Both the position numbers and the translations under genes were made by a program. A DNA stretch of 64,000 nt, taken from Diospyros lotus. Lineage: Eukaryota > Streptophyta > Magnoliopsida > Ericales > Ebenaceae. The DNA lies in NCBI RefSeq assembly GCF_014633365.1, contig NC_068341.1, positions 6,200,001-6,264,000 of the forward strand, given 5' to 3'. Positions 13,115 through 26,162 of the stretch are shown here, one piece after another (positions within the stretch are counted from its first letter, which is position 1; the number at the start of each line of letters is the position of its first letter). The notes under the pieces are model-generated. The model saw only the letters and a list, made by a program, of their open reading frames with translations. It searched no databases and was not told the DNA's origin.

Positions 13115-13298
13115 GGAAAATGCTATTGGTACACCCATTTTGTACACCTTGGGCTACAAAATGGGGTATTATGACAAAAAACCCCTCATGAGGCGCATAG
13201 AGGCGCGTGAGGCTCATGGAGAGGCGCAGGGTATTTTGGTCATAATACCCCTTGTGTAGCTCAAGATGTACAAAAATGGTGTACATGTAGCATGATCC
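13115..13298. mobile_element. MULE-type foldback MITE with perfect 9-bp target duplication
   Basis: 184-bp element with ends GGAAAATGCTA and TAGCATGATCC. Both halves are near mirror images over about 90 bp (tacaccnatttttgtaca ... ggggtattatgac). It is flanked by the exact 9-bp duplication tagattaaa (13106-13114, 13299-13307). A 9-bp duplication with long inverted arms is typical of Mutator-like non-autonomous elements. A second copy lies at 31834-32000. The short reading frames across it come from the foldback and are not genes. Confidence 0.78.
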
Positions 13299-13639
13299 TA
13301 GATTAAAATGACATTTTTCATATTTGTTAGTCAAATAATTCCTTTAACTCATAACAATTATTTATATATATATATATTAAAATGACTTTATTACATCTTT
13401 TTATCTTTCCCTTAGTTTGATTTCACCATAGCCTTATGAAATGATTGCAACAACTATATATGTGTTGGAGTGGAACTCAGTACCTAAGTTATAAATATTA
13501 CAAGAGATTGAAACTCCAACAGTTAGTAGGATTCAGAACGAAAGATTAGTTAGTGGATTTAATAAGCCCATCACAACAAGGTAGATAGTGTAAAGGAGAG
13601 CAACTGTTCCTCGATATAATTCGACTGGCAAAGGTGGAA

Positions 13640-13790
13640 TTGTAATATGCTGGTATTATTCTAATGAGTTGTGTATTTGAATCTTGTGTTTATCGAGGTA
13701 TATTTTATAATTTATCTTCTTTTATAAAATTAAGAATACGAGTACAGAAAAACTGTACAATAATTATAATATGAAAAAGAGAATAACTAT
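13640..13790 (+). repeat. SINE-like dispersed repeat, copy 3 (diverged)
   Basis: Contains 'aatttatcttcttttataaaattaag' followed by 'acgagtac', corresponding to the conserved part of the copies at 2945-3115 and 6725-6870, with a weak B-box-like stretch upstream. More diverged than the other two; limits are approximate. Confidence 0.3.
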
Positions 13791-14302
13791 AATATCATTG
13801 TTTATATTTTTAAATTAAATTTTAATAAAAATTCGACCTAGGGTTGATAAGCTTACTAATATAAAGAATAAAAAAAATGAGAGAAATTGTTGCCACAGCA
13901 AGTCATTTAATTTTTTTTTAGTAAAAATGAAAAAAAGGGAAAGTTAAAAATAAATGATATTTTTGACATTTTATAAAATTTAAGAGCACTTACTTTAGTC
14001 ATCAGAAAAAAATAGTGGGATTAAGAATATAAGATAATTAAAAATATGTTGTTATTTTCAAAATTGCAGGGGTGATAAAAAATTTAACTTAAATTTACCC
14101 ATTTTTAAAGTATTAGAATTGGAAATTAGGAAAGTGCCCTAAATTCGTGGGAGGAAGCATTGGAAGGGCAGACCGCCGGTTTGGCTACAGCCGACGTCGA
14201 TTTGAACGCAGGATTGGAGCGCTCCATGGAACAAGCAATCTGTTAAACTCCGAGCTAGGGCTCGATTCGAATCCATTCTAGGAGGCGAGAAAGAGGAAGA
14301 AG

Positions 14303-17300
14303 ATGCCAGGTTCGACGGCGGAGATGGAGCCGGTAGAGCCACAGTCACTGAAGAAGCTCAGCTTCAAATCCCTAAAGCGCGCCCTCGAGCTCTTCTCTCC
14401 TCTCCACGCTCACTTCCCTCCTCCCGATCCCGAAAGGTATGACATAATCTGTACTAATTTATCCATTCCTGTTTTTACTTGTAACCCCTATGTATCTTGT
14501 TCTGTGTTGTCGATTATCAGTCATTTTTGTTTTGGCGTAATGCTTTCGATTTATCGACTCATCGGGGTTATGTTTGTATTTTTTTTCCTTTTTTTTTTTG
14601 AGTGCAGTAAGAAGATAAGGATGAGCCACAAGGTTAGTGATTCTGATTTTTTATCCACGAATGGTTGTTTTGGTTTTCTGGATATGTGCGGTTGTTCAGT
14701 GTCTTCATTTTGGCGAGTTCAAAAGTTCGCGTGCCTTCGGAAGGGGATTTTTAATGAATTGCGATGATTGAAGTGGTAGAGCGTTTGAATTAAACCAATG
14801 AGTCCTCGAAAATGATAAGGGGTGGAAGTACTCATGCAGGATACTTGATAGTCTGTGTTGGGGTATGAGATACATGTTAGTCTTTATAGTTGAATTTCTA
14901 TGAAATTATGCGAAGGACTTATTTTTCAATTTATAAAGCCTCTATGTTAGTTTGAAAACATCATTTTATCCTAAATAAACCAAACATTGAGAACCTGTGG
15001 AGTTTCCATGTCCTGTTGTCCTTTGGCATGGGATTTGTACTAATATGATGCTTATGCACAAGCCTGTACAATTCCTTGTAACAGAGGTCTCCCGCTTATC
15101 AAACATAATCCCCCCCCCCCCCCCCCTCTCTCTCTCTCTCTGTGAGCATGTGTATATAAATTGTTTGCCTAATGTTAACTGCACTTCGATGGTGAAGTTT
15201 AATGTTGAGTATGGAGGCATAAAAACCACAAGTAGTCAGCCCTTGTCTCATGCCAAGTCAGGTGCTCAAGATCAGGCCCAGCAAGCTTCTGTTCCTACGA
15301 ATGCCCTAGCCCTTCCAGGTATTTCCCATATGCTCACAACCAATTTTGATGTACTTCTACATATTTTTTCTCTCTTCAAAACTGTCTTTTATTCTTAAAA
15401 TCCTTTTTATAACTGATTTTTCCGAGGTTAGAAAAAATAAAGATAATGTACAAAACAGGATTAGCCAACCCCACATAGTCAGATAAAGGCTTGATTCTTT
15501 TAATGTATTGGATAGGATATGTAGTTGAGTTGGGACAGATGATATGCAGAATTTTGTTTCTAGTTGTGCAAAAATAAATTTTAGTAAGTACCACATGCAG
15601 CATAATGTCCGAGATAAAAAATACTTGATGTTAGATGCAGAGAAGCAATATCTTTAAAGTAGTTGGGAAAAGCTCAGAGGGATACTTGGTTAATTAAAAA
15701 TTGAAACCACTCACCTACTGAAAATCTGAAATTAATGCTCATGATGATGATGAGAATTCAAAACCTCTTCTTACAAGTATTGTTGATCGAATGATTGAAT
15801 ACTAAAGCATCCGAACTATCATACCCGAATTCACATACCGAGGCTCCACTATCAGAAATATTTTTATCTTGTAAGTCATTTTTCCTCTTAGGATAGTTTC
15901 TTTTAATGTGCCCATCTTCATGACAGTAATAGCATTTAATTGGATTTTTCCCATTCCTTGACTTAGACCTAGATTTTCCCTTTGTCTTAGGGTCTCTCTT
16001 GGTGTTCCTAGATCTAGTAGTCAACACATCTCCAGTGGGGGACTTTTCATCCGCTTTAAATCTTAAGTCTTTAGAATTTAGGGCTCCTATTACATTATCT
16101 AAAGACAACTTTTCCCTACCATGATGCTAGATATCTATAAAGTGCTCGTATGACCGTGGCAAAGAGTTCAGTAATACCAAAGATATCTTCATCATCATAT
16201 TTAACATTAATATTTTCTAAGTCTAGACAAAACAAATTGAATTCGTCAATATGATCTTGCAATTTCTGATTATCTTTCATCCTAAAAGTAAATAATCTTG
16301 CCTTTAGAAATAACCGGCTTGACAGTGTCTTTGTCAAGTAGAGGCTGTCCAATTTCTTCTATATCTCCAATGCCGTAGTCATCTTGGAGACCTCTTGGAG
16401 GACCTTATCGCCTAAACTTAGAATGAGGGTATTGTACGCCTTCTCTTCTATGTCTGCCTTTTGTTCTGTCGATAGGATCTTGACCCTTTCTCCTACCTTT
16501 TCTTTTGACTCCTCCTTTAGCACCTATTTTAATCCAAGATTTCCATGAAGAGACTGCATCTTAATTTTCCACAATGCAAAATCATTATTGCCATTGAATT
16601 TCTCAACATCATACCTTGAGGATGATGCCGATAGAGCCATTTCTTGATTTTGGTTTCTGTCTTTAACTCTCTTGAGTGAATCTTGAGTGTGCATCTGTAA
16701 TTCTAGCTCTGATACCAAGTTGTTGAGCGAATGATCGAATACTAAGCACACAACAACTCACACTCTCACGTGAAAACAAAAAGAAACAAAAGACAAGACA
16801 AAAAAGGTTTATCTTGGTTTGGACTTTGAATGAATCAAAGTTCTATATCCAGACTGAGGGTGATATCACATAATCCACTATCGAATAGATCAATACACAC
16901 ACAAAGCCTTCTCACACAAGCTTTCCACACAGAGAATACAAAGTCTAATATTCTAGGCTTTTCTCTCTATCGTGTACATGAAAAAATGAAGGGAAGACAT
17001 GACGGAAACATAGCTGGCCCTTCTATTTATAGAGGATAGAGGAAGCGGTAATTACAAGACATAAAAGAAAAAACAAAAGTCGGTACTAACTATTACATGG
17101 TTAGTTACTGTTACAAAAAATTAAAACATAACTTCTAATTTCTTTAATGCCTTTATTCTGATTTTAAGACTTAAATTGTGCAAACTTCAACAAGTACTGT
17201 TACTTAGTTATTAATTTGAAAGCTCAGAGGGATATACTCGTTCAAGCACCTAATGGCAAGGTATAAGGATAACACATGCCATTTATAGGTCTAGAAAAAG

Positions 17301-20300
17301 CTTATGACAAAGTTCCTGGAAGGCCTTTGAGAAGAAATGAGCCTGAGTTGCAATTGCTTATATACATGTTATTAAAGACATTATAGAGTAGAAAAACGTG
17401 TTAGAACATGTGGAGGAGATATTGAGACTTTTCCAATTACAAGTGGATTATATCAAGGATCTACATTAAGTCCTTACCTCTTTGACCTTATAATCGATGA
17501 ACTCACTAAGCATATTTAGGCAGAGGTGCCTTGGTGTATGTTGTTTGTAGATGATATTGTTTTGGTGGATAAGACTTAAGATTGTGTGAATAGTAAGCTT
17601 GAGAAATGGAGAAACACTTTAGATCTAGAAGTTTTAAGTTAAGCATATTGAAATCTGAATACATGGAGAAGTTTAGTGAAAAGATAAGCATGGATGGTGT
17701 TATGACAAAAATTGATTATTGAGGATGTTACCAACAAAATTATGGTGGATGTTACAGTCTTACACGTGAGCCTTCTTCAGCACGTCTAAACCATATTTAG
17801 ATTGGGTCAAGTACAAGCTACTTGTATCTCGATATGCCTCAAACCCTAAGAAGTAATTAACTGAACCAAGAGTCTTTAAGGCAAAGTGTGTATCCAAATT
17901 AGCAATATAAGACTTAAGGGTTGTATTAACAGAACCAGTGAGCAAGATGTCATCCACATAGACCAAAATGAACAAGACATAGGTGGAGGTTCATTTAATG
18001 AACAAAGATGCATCAGATGTTGCCCTACAGAATCCCTAGCTCTGTAAAGCCATCCTCAACTTATTGTACCAAGCCCTAGGTGCTTGTTTAAGCCATCTTT
18101 CATACCATGTAATGAAATTCTAGGGTACAAAAGAACAAAGAACACGAGAGGAAGAAGAAAAAAAAGTCTCTCGGTAACTTTACTGATCCAGGGAATCAAA
18201 AACATAACAAACAAACAAGAGGCGTGGCTATTTATACATATAGTGCAACACTCTTATTAATAAACAACGCCTAACTAACAATAAGTTACCGGAAACACAA
18301 TAGAAACAAACTAAGCACAGCAAGTACAGCAATACAAAACACTTATACTTCCACATTGACTTCAATAGTGTATGAAAAAGCTCGCTACTTATTCGCTTAA
18401 TTGAATGTTGTTGATTTCACTATTTGTGGTTTATTTTAATATTATACCTTAATTTTTTGGGCTTGGATTTGGCTATTGGCTGCAGGTCCTGCAAGTTCCA
18501 AGGATCCAGGGAATGGAGGAGCTCATTCTGATTTGATTGTTGGTCCAACAACACAACCAAAGGGGTGAGATACTCTTTATTTAAGTTGTTTATTCATGAG
18601 GCTTAGATGTAATGTAACCTAATTGAAGATGAGGTTTTCAGAAGCATCTCTGATTCTATAGTCTCCCATATCCTCTCTCAAGTTCCTTAATATTCGCTAA
18701 TGAATGCCACATCAGATGTTTCTGGCCAACCTTATTTATGCTTGTAAGTTGAGTTTCTAGGAGTTTGTGTATACTAAACATTGAAATTTAACTAGGCTGA
18801 GTGAAGATGTGTGGGGTAGTCTGGATAACACGGTACTACATGAAATAAATAACCAGAAAGAGGAGTTATAACAACTCATTGTATCAGTTCTCTCTACCCC
18901 TCCCCAAAAGATATGTCTATATGTATGTATTGTATCTCAGAGACATGTAGAGCCATCAGGGTCAGAGGGTGACATTTATTGTGGGGGGCCAAAGAGTTCA
19001 TGTATAATGCGTTTAGACATATTAGCAGTGTTTTAAAAACCAGACTGGGCATCAGACTGGAAAGAAGAAAGGGGAGAGGGTCAGACCAAAATGCATTTTT
19101 TGTTAAATAAATAAATGTATGAATAATTAAAATTTTGATTTCAAACTAAAAAAGTTAGAATCTATAACATATTTTCATAACAAATTATGATATTAATCAC
19201 ATATTTTGAAAACATTTTTGTAATTTCATCACAAATAAAATTAATCACTTCTACATGTATATAACAAAGCGAGGGGGGGGGGGGGGGGGGGAGAGGCATT
19301 CACATCACATAATAAATGCTGATCCATTAATTATTGACAGATGCATATGTGTGTATGGAAGTATGAGAGCATTCAGTTGGTTCCTCATTGCGCTTCTATC
19401 ATCAGCTAAGCTGCCCATTTTTACAAATACACATAGAGAAGTTCCAGCTGTATGTATATGAATTAATATGCATTGTGATTCACCCATCTTTTGAAAATTC
19501 CATTTCCCTATGCATACCTAGGGATGTAATGGGACCCTAATAAACCCCATTGACATGCTTGTTTTAATAAATGTTCAAATAAGTTTTATACCTCTAAAGG
19601 CTGGATATGTTGTTGTTGTTAAGTTTTATACCTCTATATCCCCATCTACATACTTGTTTAATTGGGGAGATTTTAATTGGGGTTAATTGGGGACCCATTT
19701 ACATTCCTATGTAACTTGCTCTTCATCTTTCTTACCGACAAACCCTTCGACTCCTCCATTCTTTTGCAGTAGGAGCAGAAGAATCATTTTCAATACCCAG
19801 AAAAATCCATTTCAATTTCTAGATCTGTATCTCTAAATGGGCACCCACGAGCCTTATTTTCTACTTTCATTTATATTGTAGTTACAGAAGGAATAATTAT
19901 GTTTGACACTGGAATTTCTTTGTGGATTAATTTGTTGCTTATGTATTTTGCAACAGACTTGATGGTGGTCTTTCTGGGAAAAGCACTACCACAATTTCAA
20001 CTTATACTTCATCTGAAAGGTTCTGATCATTCTTCTTTCTATGACTTGTCTTTCTTCATGTTTACATGAGCAATTTTTCCTTCTTTCGATAGGATTGGTT
20101 TCTGCACTGTACCTTTAGTTTATTGCAATATTTATTTGCTTATTCTTCAGCAGACTACCAGATTGAATACGCACTAGTTTTGTTTTGTTTTGTTTGGCTG
20201 ACATGTTGTGGCTATCTAAAGCATTAAATAGACATTTTTTTTAATGTAACCGAACTTTTAAATCATATTCTCGAATCTCTTAAATCTCAGTCTTCTTGTT

Positions 20301-23300
20301 TCTTTATATTGTTGGCATTTATTTGCTTTCATCATGCTATGATATCTGAGACGGATGGATACCTTTCTGGTCTATTGATTTCATAATGTTCTCGACGAAT
20401 TACTATTTCTTTATAGAGTTCATAGTTCCTCCTGTATGGAATCCTTTCAGCAGGTATCTGCTAATTGTGTGACGTGCACATGTATTATTCAGAGATGGAT
20501 TTTTGACCTTCAATTGGATTATATGTTTATGGTACATTTAGAAGGGTGTTCTTTCTACAGTCTTCTCAATGAGATGCTTTTAGAAAAATGAAGTTCATTG
20601 GAAGCTTTTAGGGATTTGAGTTGCTTTTTTGTAGTAGCAGCATACACCACCATGGATGGATATTCTGTAGCTATCTCAATATGAATTTAGGTTCATATTT
20701 AGAGGTTCTTCAGTTTGCAATTAGTTACTACCTAGCCCACTGTCAATATCTGTTCTTTGTTAAAATTTCAATGCCAATTATGTGATATTTGACTCAATTG
20801 TCATCAACCTTTTTGTATTGTCTCCCAGGAATCCTTCAACTTCAGCCCTTATAGAAAGAATTCCTAGCAAATGGCCGCGTCCAGTATGGCATCCTCCATG
20901 GAAAAACTACAGGGTAAGAACATTTTTCTTGGAACTTTTCTAGTCTTATCTTTGTTAAGGGGTAAGGGTAGCAGGAGCTCTGTGGAGGAGTTTTTTGTTC
21001 CTGTTCTTATTCATTATGTCTGTTAAATTTTTCTAACAGAATTACCCAAATTGTGAATATTGAGGGTTGCATTTGACTGAAGAATTTTGAACTCCAGTAG
21101 ATACTTACCATCGGAACGATGCAGCTCAGTTATTTAAAACTTCATTTTGATGTCATTCCTACCATATTAGAAAATGGTAGAAAATGTGGTTTGGCTGTGT
21201 CACTGATTTCCTTTGATGTTGCTCCTAGCAATTGGGATAAGATTTTACCTACTTGCTCCCAAAGTAAAATCAGTTGGTAATTCTTCAAAATAATTTACAG
21301 CAAACTGAGCTGAACTGGCTTTCCCTTTGCTTTTCTTTCTTTAACTATCGATGAGAACAGGTGGTTACTACTATTTGAGTGTGCACTGGTTTAACATACC
21401 TGGTATGTGCAACAGCTCATAAACCACGACACTAGGTAAGCATGCAGAAATCTGTGTGTGGCCTCACCCCCGGGAGGCTTGAATTTTGGTTGCAGAGGAG
21501 ACAACTATAGTCTTTTACCACCAGGACAACCCTTGGGGGTGAATTGGCTTTCATAATGTGACAATAAAGTTCCGGGACTGGGTTGAGAACTTCCCACTTC
21601 ATATTCATGTGAACTGTTGTTGCTGCTGTAGTTAATAAAATCATGAAACAAAGATATAAGCTGTTATATCCCTTAAATAAATGATGCATATTCTTCGTGT
21701 CGATCATTGAAGCAACGGTAGATTGGGCTGCATTAGCCATATGGCGTTCATTTCTGATCCCCATGTATATGGTGATTCATGCAAATATGCAATTTACTTT
21801 TGATTTCTTTGGCTGTTCCTTTTCCTCTTTTATTTCTTATCATTGTGTCTGTTCTGATCTTAGTTCCTATTGCTATTTTTTTTTTTCCAATTAGATTTTC
21901 TGACATTATAAGATATTAACTTGTATAGGTGATTAGTGGTCATTTGGGATGGGTGAGATCTATTGCATTTGATCCAAGTAATACATGGTTCTGTACTGGT
22001 TCTGCAGATCGCACAATCAAGGTAACTTTTCTTACTGTTTCGTTTCTGCAGGTGATGGCTTTTGTCCTAGTGTATATAAATATGATGGCTTGTTCACAAC
22101 ATACACAGTTGCCACCTCTGTAAATAAATCATTTTGTGTATATATGGCTAAAGCACATACCATAGTGTGTTTAAGCCTCATCTGGAATAATTTAAATCTC
22201 AATTCTTTCAGTGCATTGATGAACTAGCAGCATTCATTTTAAGTACTCACTTAGTTCTGGTTTATAAGTTAAGTTTTCAGGTATGTTTAAAGATATTTGG
22301 TTTCTTGGAAAATACGGAATTTACTTAAAAGGCAAGGGGGAGAGAGAGACATTCTTCCATGGCCCATGTTCTGACTAATAAAACACACACACACACACTC
22401 ACTCTATTTCTCAATAGATTAATATCTCCCTGGACGTGCATTTCTTATTCCCCCTTCATTGTGGTGTCCAGATATGGGATGTAGGAAGTGGAAAGCTAAA
22501 GCTCACACTGACTGGGCACATAGAACAAATACGAGGTCTGTTCCTCATGTGTGGTACCATTTTTGTTTTGCTAAAAGCTACTATGCTGGAGTGGTAAAAT
22601 TATATAGTTTTCTTTGCAGGCCTTGCTGTCAGTAGTAAGCACACATATATGTTCTCTGCTGGTGATGACAAGCAAGTCAAATGCTGGGACCTTGAGCAGA
22701 ACAAGGTTGGTACTGCTGGATTGGAGCTTTCTAGGATGTGTAAATGTGTAATTATAAATACGAACATATAACAACCGCCAAAGTTTTTTTTTTTTTTTTT
22801 TCAGGTTATCCGTTCTTATCATGGTCATCTAAGTGGAGTTTATTGCTTGGCTCTTCATCCAACTATTGACATTCTGTTTACTGGTGGTCGTGATTCTGTC
22901 TGCCGGGTAAGGATTTATTATTAGACATAGAAGTTACAGCACAAAATGTTGACCGTGCATATTCAACTTCCACTTGCAATGTGTAGAATACAAGGATGAT
23001 TTTACAAGGATGCCACGTCATGGTTTCAGGTTTGGGACATTCGTAGCAAGATGCAAATTCATGCACTGTCAGGGCATGAGAACACAGTTTGCTCAGTTTT
23101 TACGAGACCTACGGTAGGCAATCTTTTCGTCACTAATGAGAAATTTGTTTTAAATTAATAAGCATGAATTCTTATTTTATGTTCATTTCTTCCTTGCCTC
23201 CTTTTACTATTGTTAATACTAAGTTAATAGTATATCTTTTGTGTGTATAGATGTCCTCAATTGGGGTGTGGAAAATGAGATTCTAGTGACTTAGGCTGAA

Positions 23301-26162
23301 GTTTGTATATTAATGTCAGAATTCTTTTTTAAGATGGTTGCTGGATAACTACCATAGCATGGCTGAATGAATCTTCCTGCTCTTGACTAAATAAAGTTAA
23401 AAGTTTAAGAATAATGGTGCTGGTGAAAGGAGAGTTAGGTTGATCAATTGCATGTGAATGCTACATCTTTTACTTTCCGTGCCCACATTCAATAATTTTT
23501 GGCACCCATTATTTATTATTTTTCGGGTTCTTCAAAAGTAAAATTGCATGCGTCATTTGTAGGAAGAGAACTGTATACGTTTCTTGACATCCTCAATGGA
23601 TGTTCTTTGCCTTGTATGGATACAGCTGACTTTGGTTTCCATGCCAAGAAGCCACTGAATTTATAGTTTGTCCAGTCACCAACATGAAAGCATAAGGCAG
23701 CTATCACTCTTCTCTTACATGTTATATGGAGGGATAAGATGAAATACATATGATGCAAGCAATCCTTGCATTGGTGAGTGTATCCCCTAATATAGTATGA
23801 AATACGTTCCTCTGTACAGGAAACTAAACTTATTTTCTTTTCTTCTTCTTTTTGTTTTTCTTCTTTTTTGGGGTGGGGGGGGGGGGGGGTTGCGATATGG
23901 AAGTTTGGAGATTACGAGTGTGATACTCTCCGAGAGATATCATGACAAAGTATAAATAGTCAATCCTGTCTATTCTTTTGCACTATAATTTCTGTTGAGT
24001 GAGGAAATACCTTTTCTGTGATCGAAACTTAATTGTAAAAAAATTTGGTTTTCAGGACCCACAAGTTGTAACTGGTTCTCATGATACAACTATAAAGTTC
24101 TGGGACCTCAGATATGGTAACTGATGTTTGGGGTTTTCCCAGTTTCATCCTCTCCCTCCCTCTCTTTCAAATATTTCTTATGGTTTTAACAGTGTAAGTT
24201 GATGTTTGTATGGCAGGTAAAACAATGACAACTCTTACGCACCATAAGAAATCCGTGCGAGCAATGGCTCCACATCCTAAAGAGTATGCACCTCCAAGTA
24301 CAACTGTTGAGTTATATGGTTATACTCTAGGGTTAATCCTATGATAGAGCCCATGGCCCATGGCCCATGGCCCATTGTATTTGTATATATATATATAGGT
24401 GTATAGTCTATGAATTTAATTAAGTGATTTTATACATATTAAAAGCTAGGGTTTACTTCCTAAGCTTCACAACAACGTTTTCATTTGTGATTGTGAGGCT
24501 TGTAACATTTTGCAGTAAATTTATTTTCAGAATTAATTCCTTGTTTTAACATTCCAGGAATTGTTTTGCATCCGGCTCAGCTGATAACATAAAAAAGTTC
24601 AGCCTTCCAAAGGGAGAATTTATGCACAACATGCTGTGAGTGTTTTTCCCCTTCTGAACAGGATGTATAATTCCTATGATGCTACTTCAAGATGTACAAG
24701 TTGTTCTTTCCTGCTAGGGTCTTGGCATCAATGTGTTCTCTTTTTTCAGATTTCTGTCATTTTCATCCTCCTCCTTCCTTTTCTTGATTTAACTCTTTTT
24801 CAACCATGATAAAGCTCGAGAATGATCCTTTGTCAATCATCCAACTTGTTGAGTTAATGGCCAGTCTCTTAAGTTCATTTCTGACCTTCTTGTTAAGAGG
24901 AACTTGAAATTTAAGACAGTTTGTTTTGGGTCAATTTCATAACTGGAGAGAAACAAAATATTGTAGCAATTGCTTGGATGATCTCATTGATTACTCCCAA
25001 CCCTATGATTGCACTGTTCACCGCCTCCTTTTTTCGTATATATATATTTTGCAGCATTCAGTCCTTGAAGTTAGCAAAACCTGTTTCTAGCCTAGGTTTT
25101 ACAATTTGTATCAAATTTTGGTGTGGTAAAATTGTATCATTGCGTATGTACTATTTGGTATCTGTTTTGTCATATGCATGCCAGGGTGTATAAATAGAAT
25201 ATGTTAATTTAATGAATTGTTTGGGTGGGGAATTTTTATACAAATAACTAGCCCCTCTGCATTTTAGTCCCTGGCTTGGCATAATATGACATGACGTCAC
25301 CTGAATTCTTCCTAAACTTGATCCTGTTCATTTTAGGACATCTTGTTTGCCACCTATACGTCCAGTACACCTCAATTTCTATTGGATATTTAATTACTGA
25401 ATATACCATGGCCTCACTTTTTTTGTGAATTTTATCTTGTTATGCCTGTAACTTCAATGTTCAGGGATCTGATAATCATGGTCTTTGCTCATGCAGCACT
25501 CAGCAGAAAACCATCATCAATACAATGGCAGTCAATGAAGAGGGCGTATTGGTTACAGGAGGTAAGAATCCAGATCATAATTGATTTTGACTGTTTTAAT
25601 TGTCCTAATTTTACGCAAAAATCAAAGCACAAACCTAAATCAAATAGCTCTTTTGGCCTTGATTCTATATTTTATTTGTTGTTCTATGGCTGTTTGGGGT
25701 GGAGCTGGGGGAAAAAAGGGAACTGGACCACATGCACTCCCATTGTGATGTTATGTTTTTTGCAAAAAATATTCCATCCTACTTTCTTTTTTCCCCCACC
25801 TTCAATTTCGGCTTTGTTTTTAAAAGGTGATAATGGAAGTCTATGGTTCTGGGACTGGAAGAGTGGTCACAATTTCCAGCAATCGCAAACAATCGTACAG
25901 CCTGGTATGTACCTTATGCATCTCGACTTTCATGTGCTTGTATTTCTGAATGGTACGGTGAACCTTATTATGCACTTTGTACGATCTAGGTTCGCTTGAT
26001 AGTGAAGCCGGTATCTATGCCCTCGCATATGATGTTACTGGTACGAGGCTAATCACTTGTGAAGCAGACAAGACGATAAAGATGTGGAAAGAGGATGAAA
26101 ATGCCACCCCTGAAACTCATCCTCTCCACTTCAAGCCGCCTAAAGATATCCGAAGGTTTTAA
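14303..26162 (+). CDS. PRL1: PRL1, pleiotropic regulatory locus 1 WD40 protein (17 exons)
   Basis: Seventeen exons join in frame into 485 residues: 14303-14436, 14608-14632, 15198-15318, 18486-18564, 19957-20019, 20829-20913, 21929-22021, 22472-22535, 22620-22705, 22805-22906, 23030-23113, 24056-24116, 24217-24283, 24558-24635, 25497-25561, 25827-25904 and 25990-26162. The start [19 protein letters not shown] and end [10 protein letters not shown] match Arabidopsis PRL1 (486 aa). The N-terminal third is low-complexity; seven WD40 blades follow ([47 protein letters not shown] and others). PRL1 is a nuclear subunit of the MOS4-associated/Prp19-type spliceosome complex, with roles in immunity, sugar and hormone responses and small-RNA accumulation. 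The exon 3 acceptor (15198) is the least certain junction. Intron 3 (3.2 kb) is full of retroelement debris. Confidence 0.95.
15781..17192 (-). mobile_element. Truncated copia retrotransposon in PRL1 intron 3 (one LTR plus gag)
   Basis: On the minus strand a 472-bp LTR (16721-17192, TGTTGAAG...CTCAACA) is followed by a primer-binding site TGGTATCAGAGC (16706-16717, initiator-tRNA-Met type) and gag frames at 16524-16751, 16116-16352 and 15758-16108. The gag zinc knuckle reads [14 protein letters not shown], with the last Cys replaced by Tyr. At the far end (15781-15805) about 25 bases match the LTR's terminal bases with two differences, so the other LTR is nearly all deleted. Flanking agtat (15776-15780) and agtac (17193-17197) look like a 5-bp target duplication with one change. 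Pol is absent. Confidence 0.72.
17236..17720 (+). pseudogene. LINE reverse-transcriptase relic in PRL1 intron 3
   Basis: In the sense orientation, broken frames read [28 protein letters not shown] (with errors), [17 protein letters not shown] and [13 protein letters not shown]. These are LINE-type reverse-transcriptase motifs; FVDD is the catalytic box. Several stops and frame changes interrupt it, and no ORF1, poly-A tail or clear ends are seen. It is a dead fragment. Confidence 0.72.
17755..18400 (-). mobile_element. Second copia fragment (RT piece plus probable LTR) in PRL1 intron 3
   Basis: Minus-strand translation at 17760-18110 gives copia RT text: a decayed [13 protein letters not shown] piece, then [15 protein letters not shown] and [11 protein letters not shown]. 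It includes an intact YVDD box, but stops lie upstream. Just beyond (about 18108-18390) is a non-coding block with a TATA-like segment and a tggtatgaaag near 18110 that could be a damaged primer-binding site, suggesting an LTR joined to an internal deletion. LTR limits were not established. Confidence 0.55.

Larger units (their letters stand above)
5722..14302. other. 8.6-kb gene-free, transposon-rich interval
   Basis: No host-gene exon was found between the HIG1 gene and PRL1; the two are transcribed divergently, so the ends must hold both promoters. The middle is very AT-rich and made mostly of mobile-element remains listed separately: SINE-like copies, a gypsy-type LTR remnant, two PIF/Harbinger MITEs, a hAT element and a MULE-type MITE. 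About 5,900-6,700 and 10,690-11,330 show only AT-rich sequence with nothing I can name. Confidence 0.6.

Noticed and set aside
19000..19090. 'gttttaaaaaccagactgggcatcagactgg' block in PRL1 intron 4
   Set aside because: Looks like a common plant repeat fragment, but no ends or duplication were found, so it is not called.
21432..21764. 110-codon minus-strand frame in PRL1 intron 6
   Set aside because: No recognisable domain; chance frame in intron sequence.
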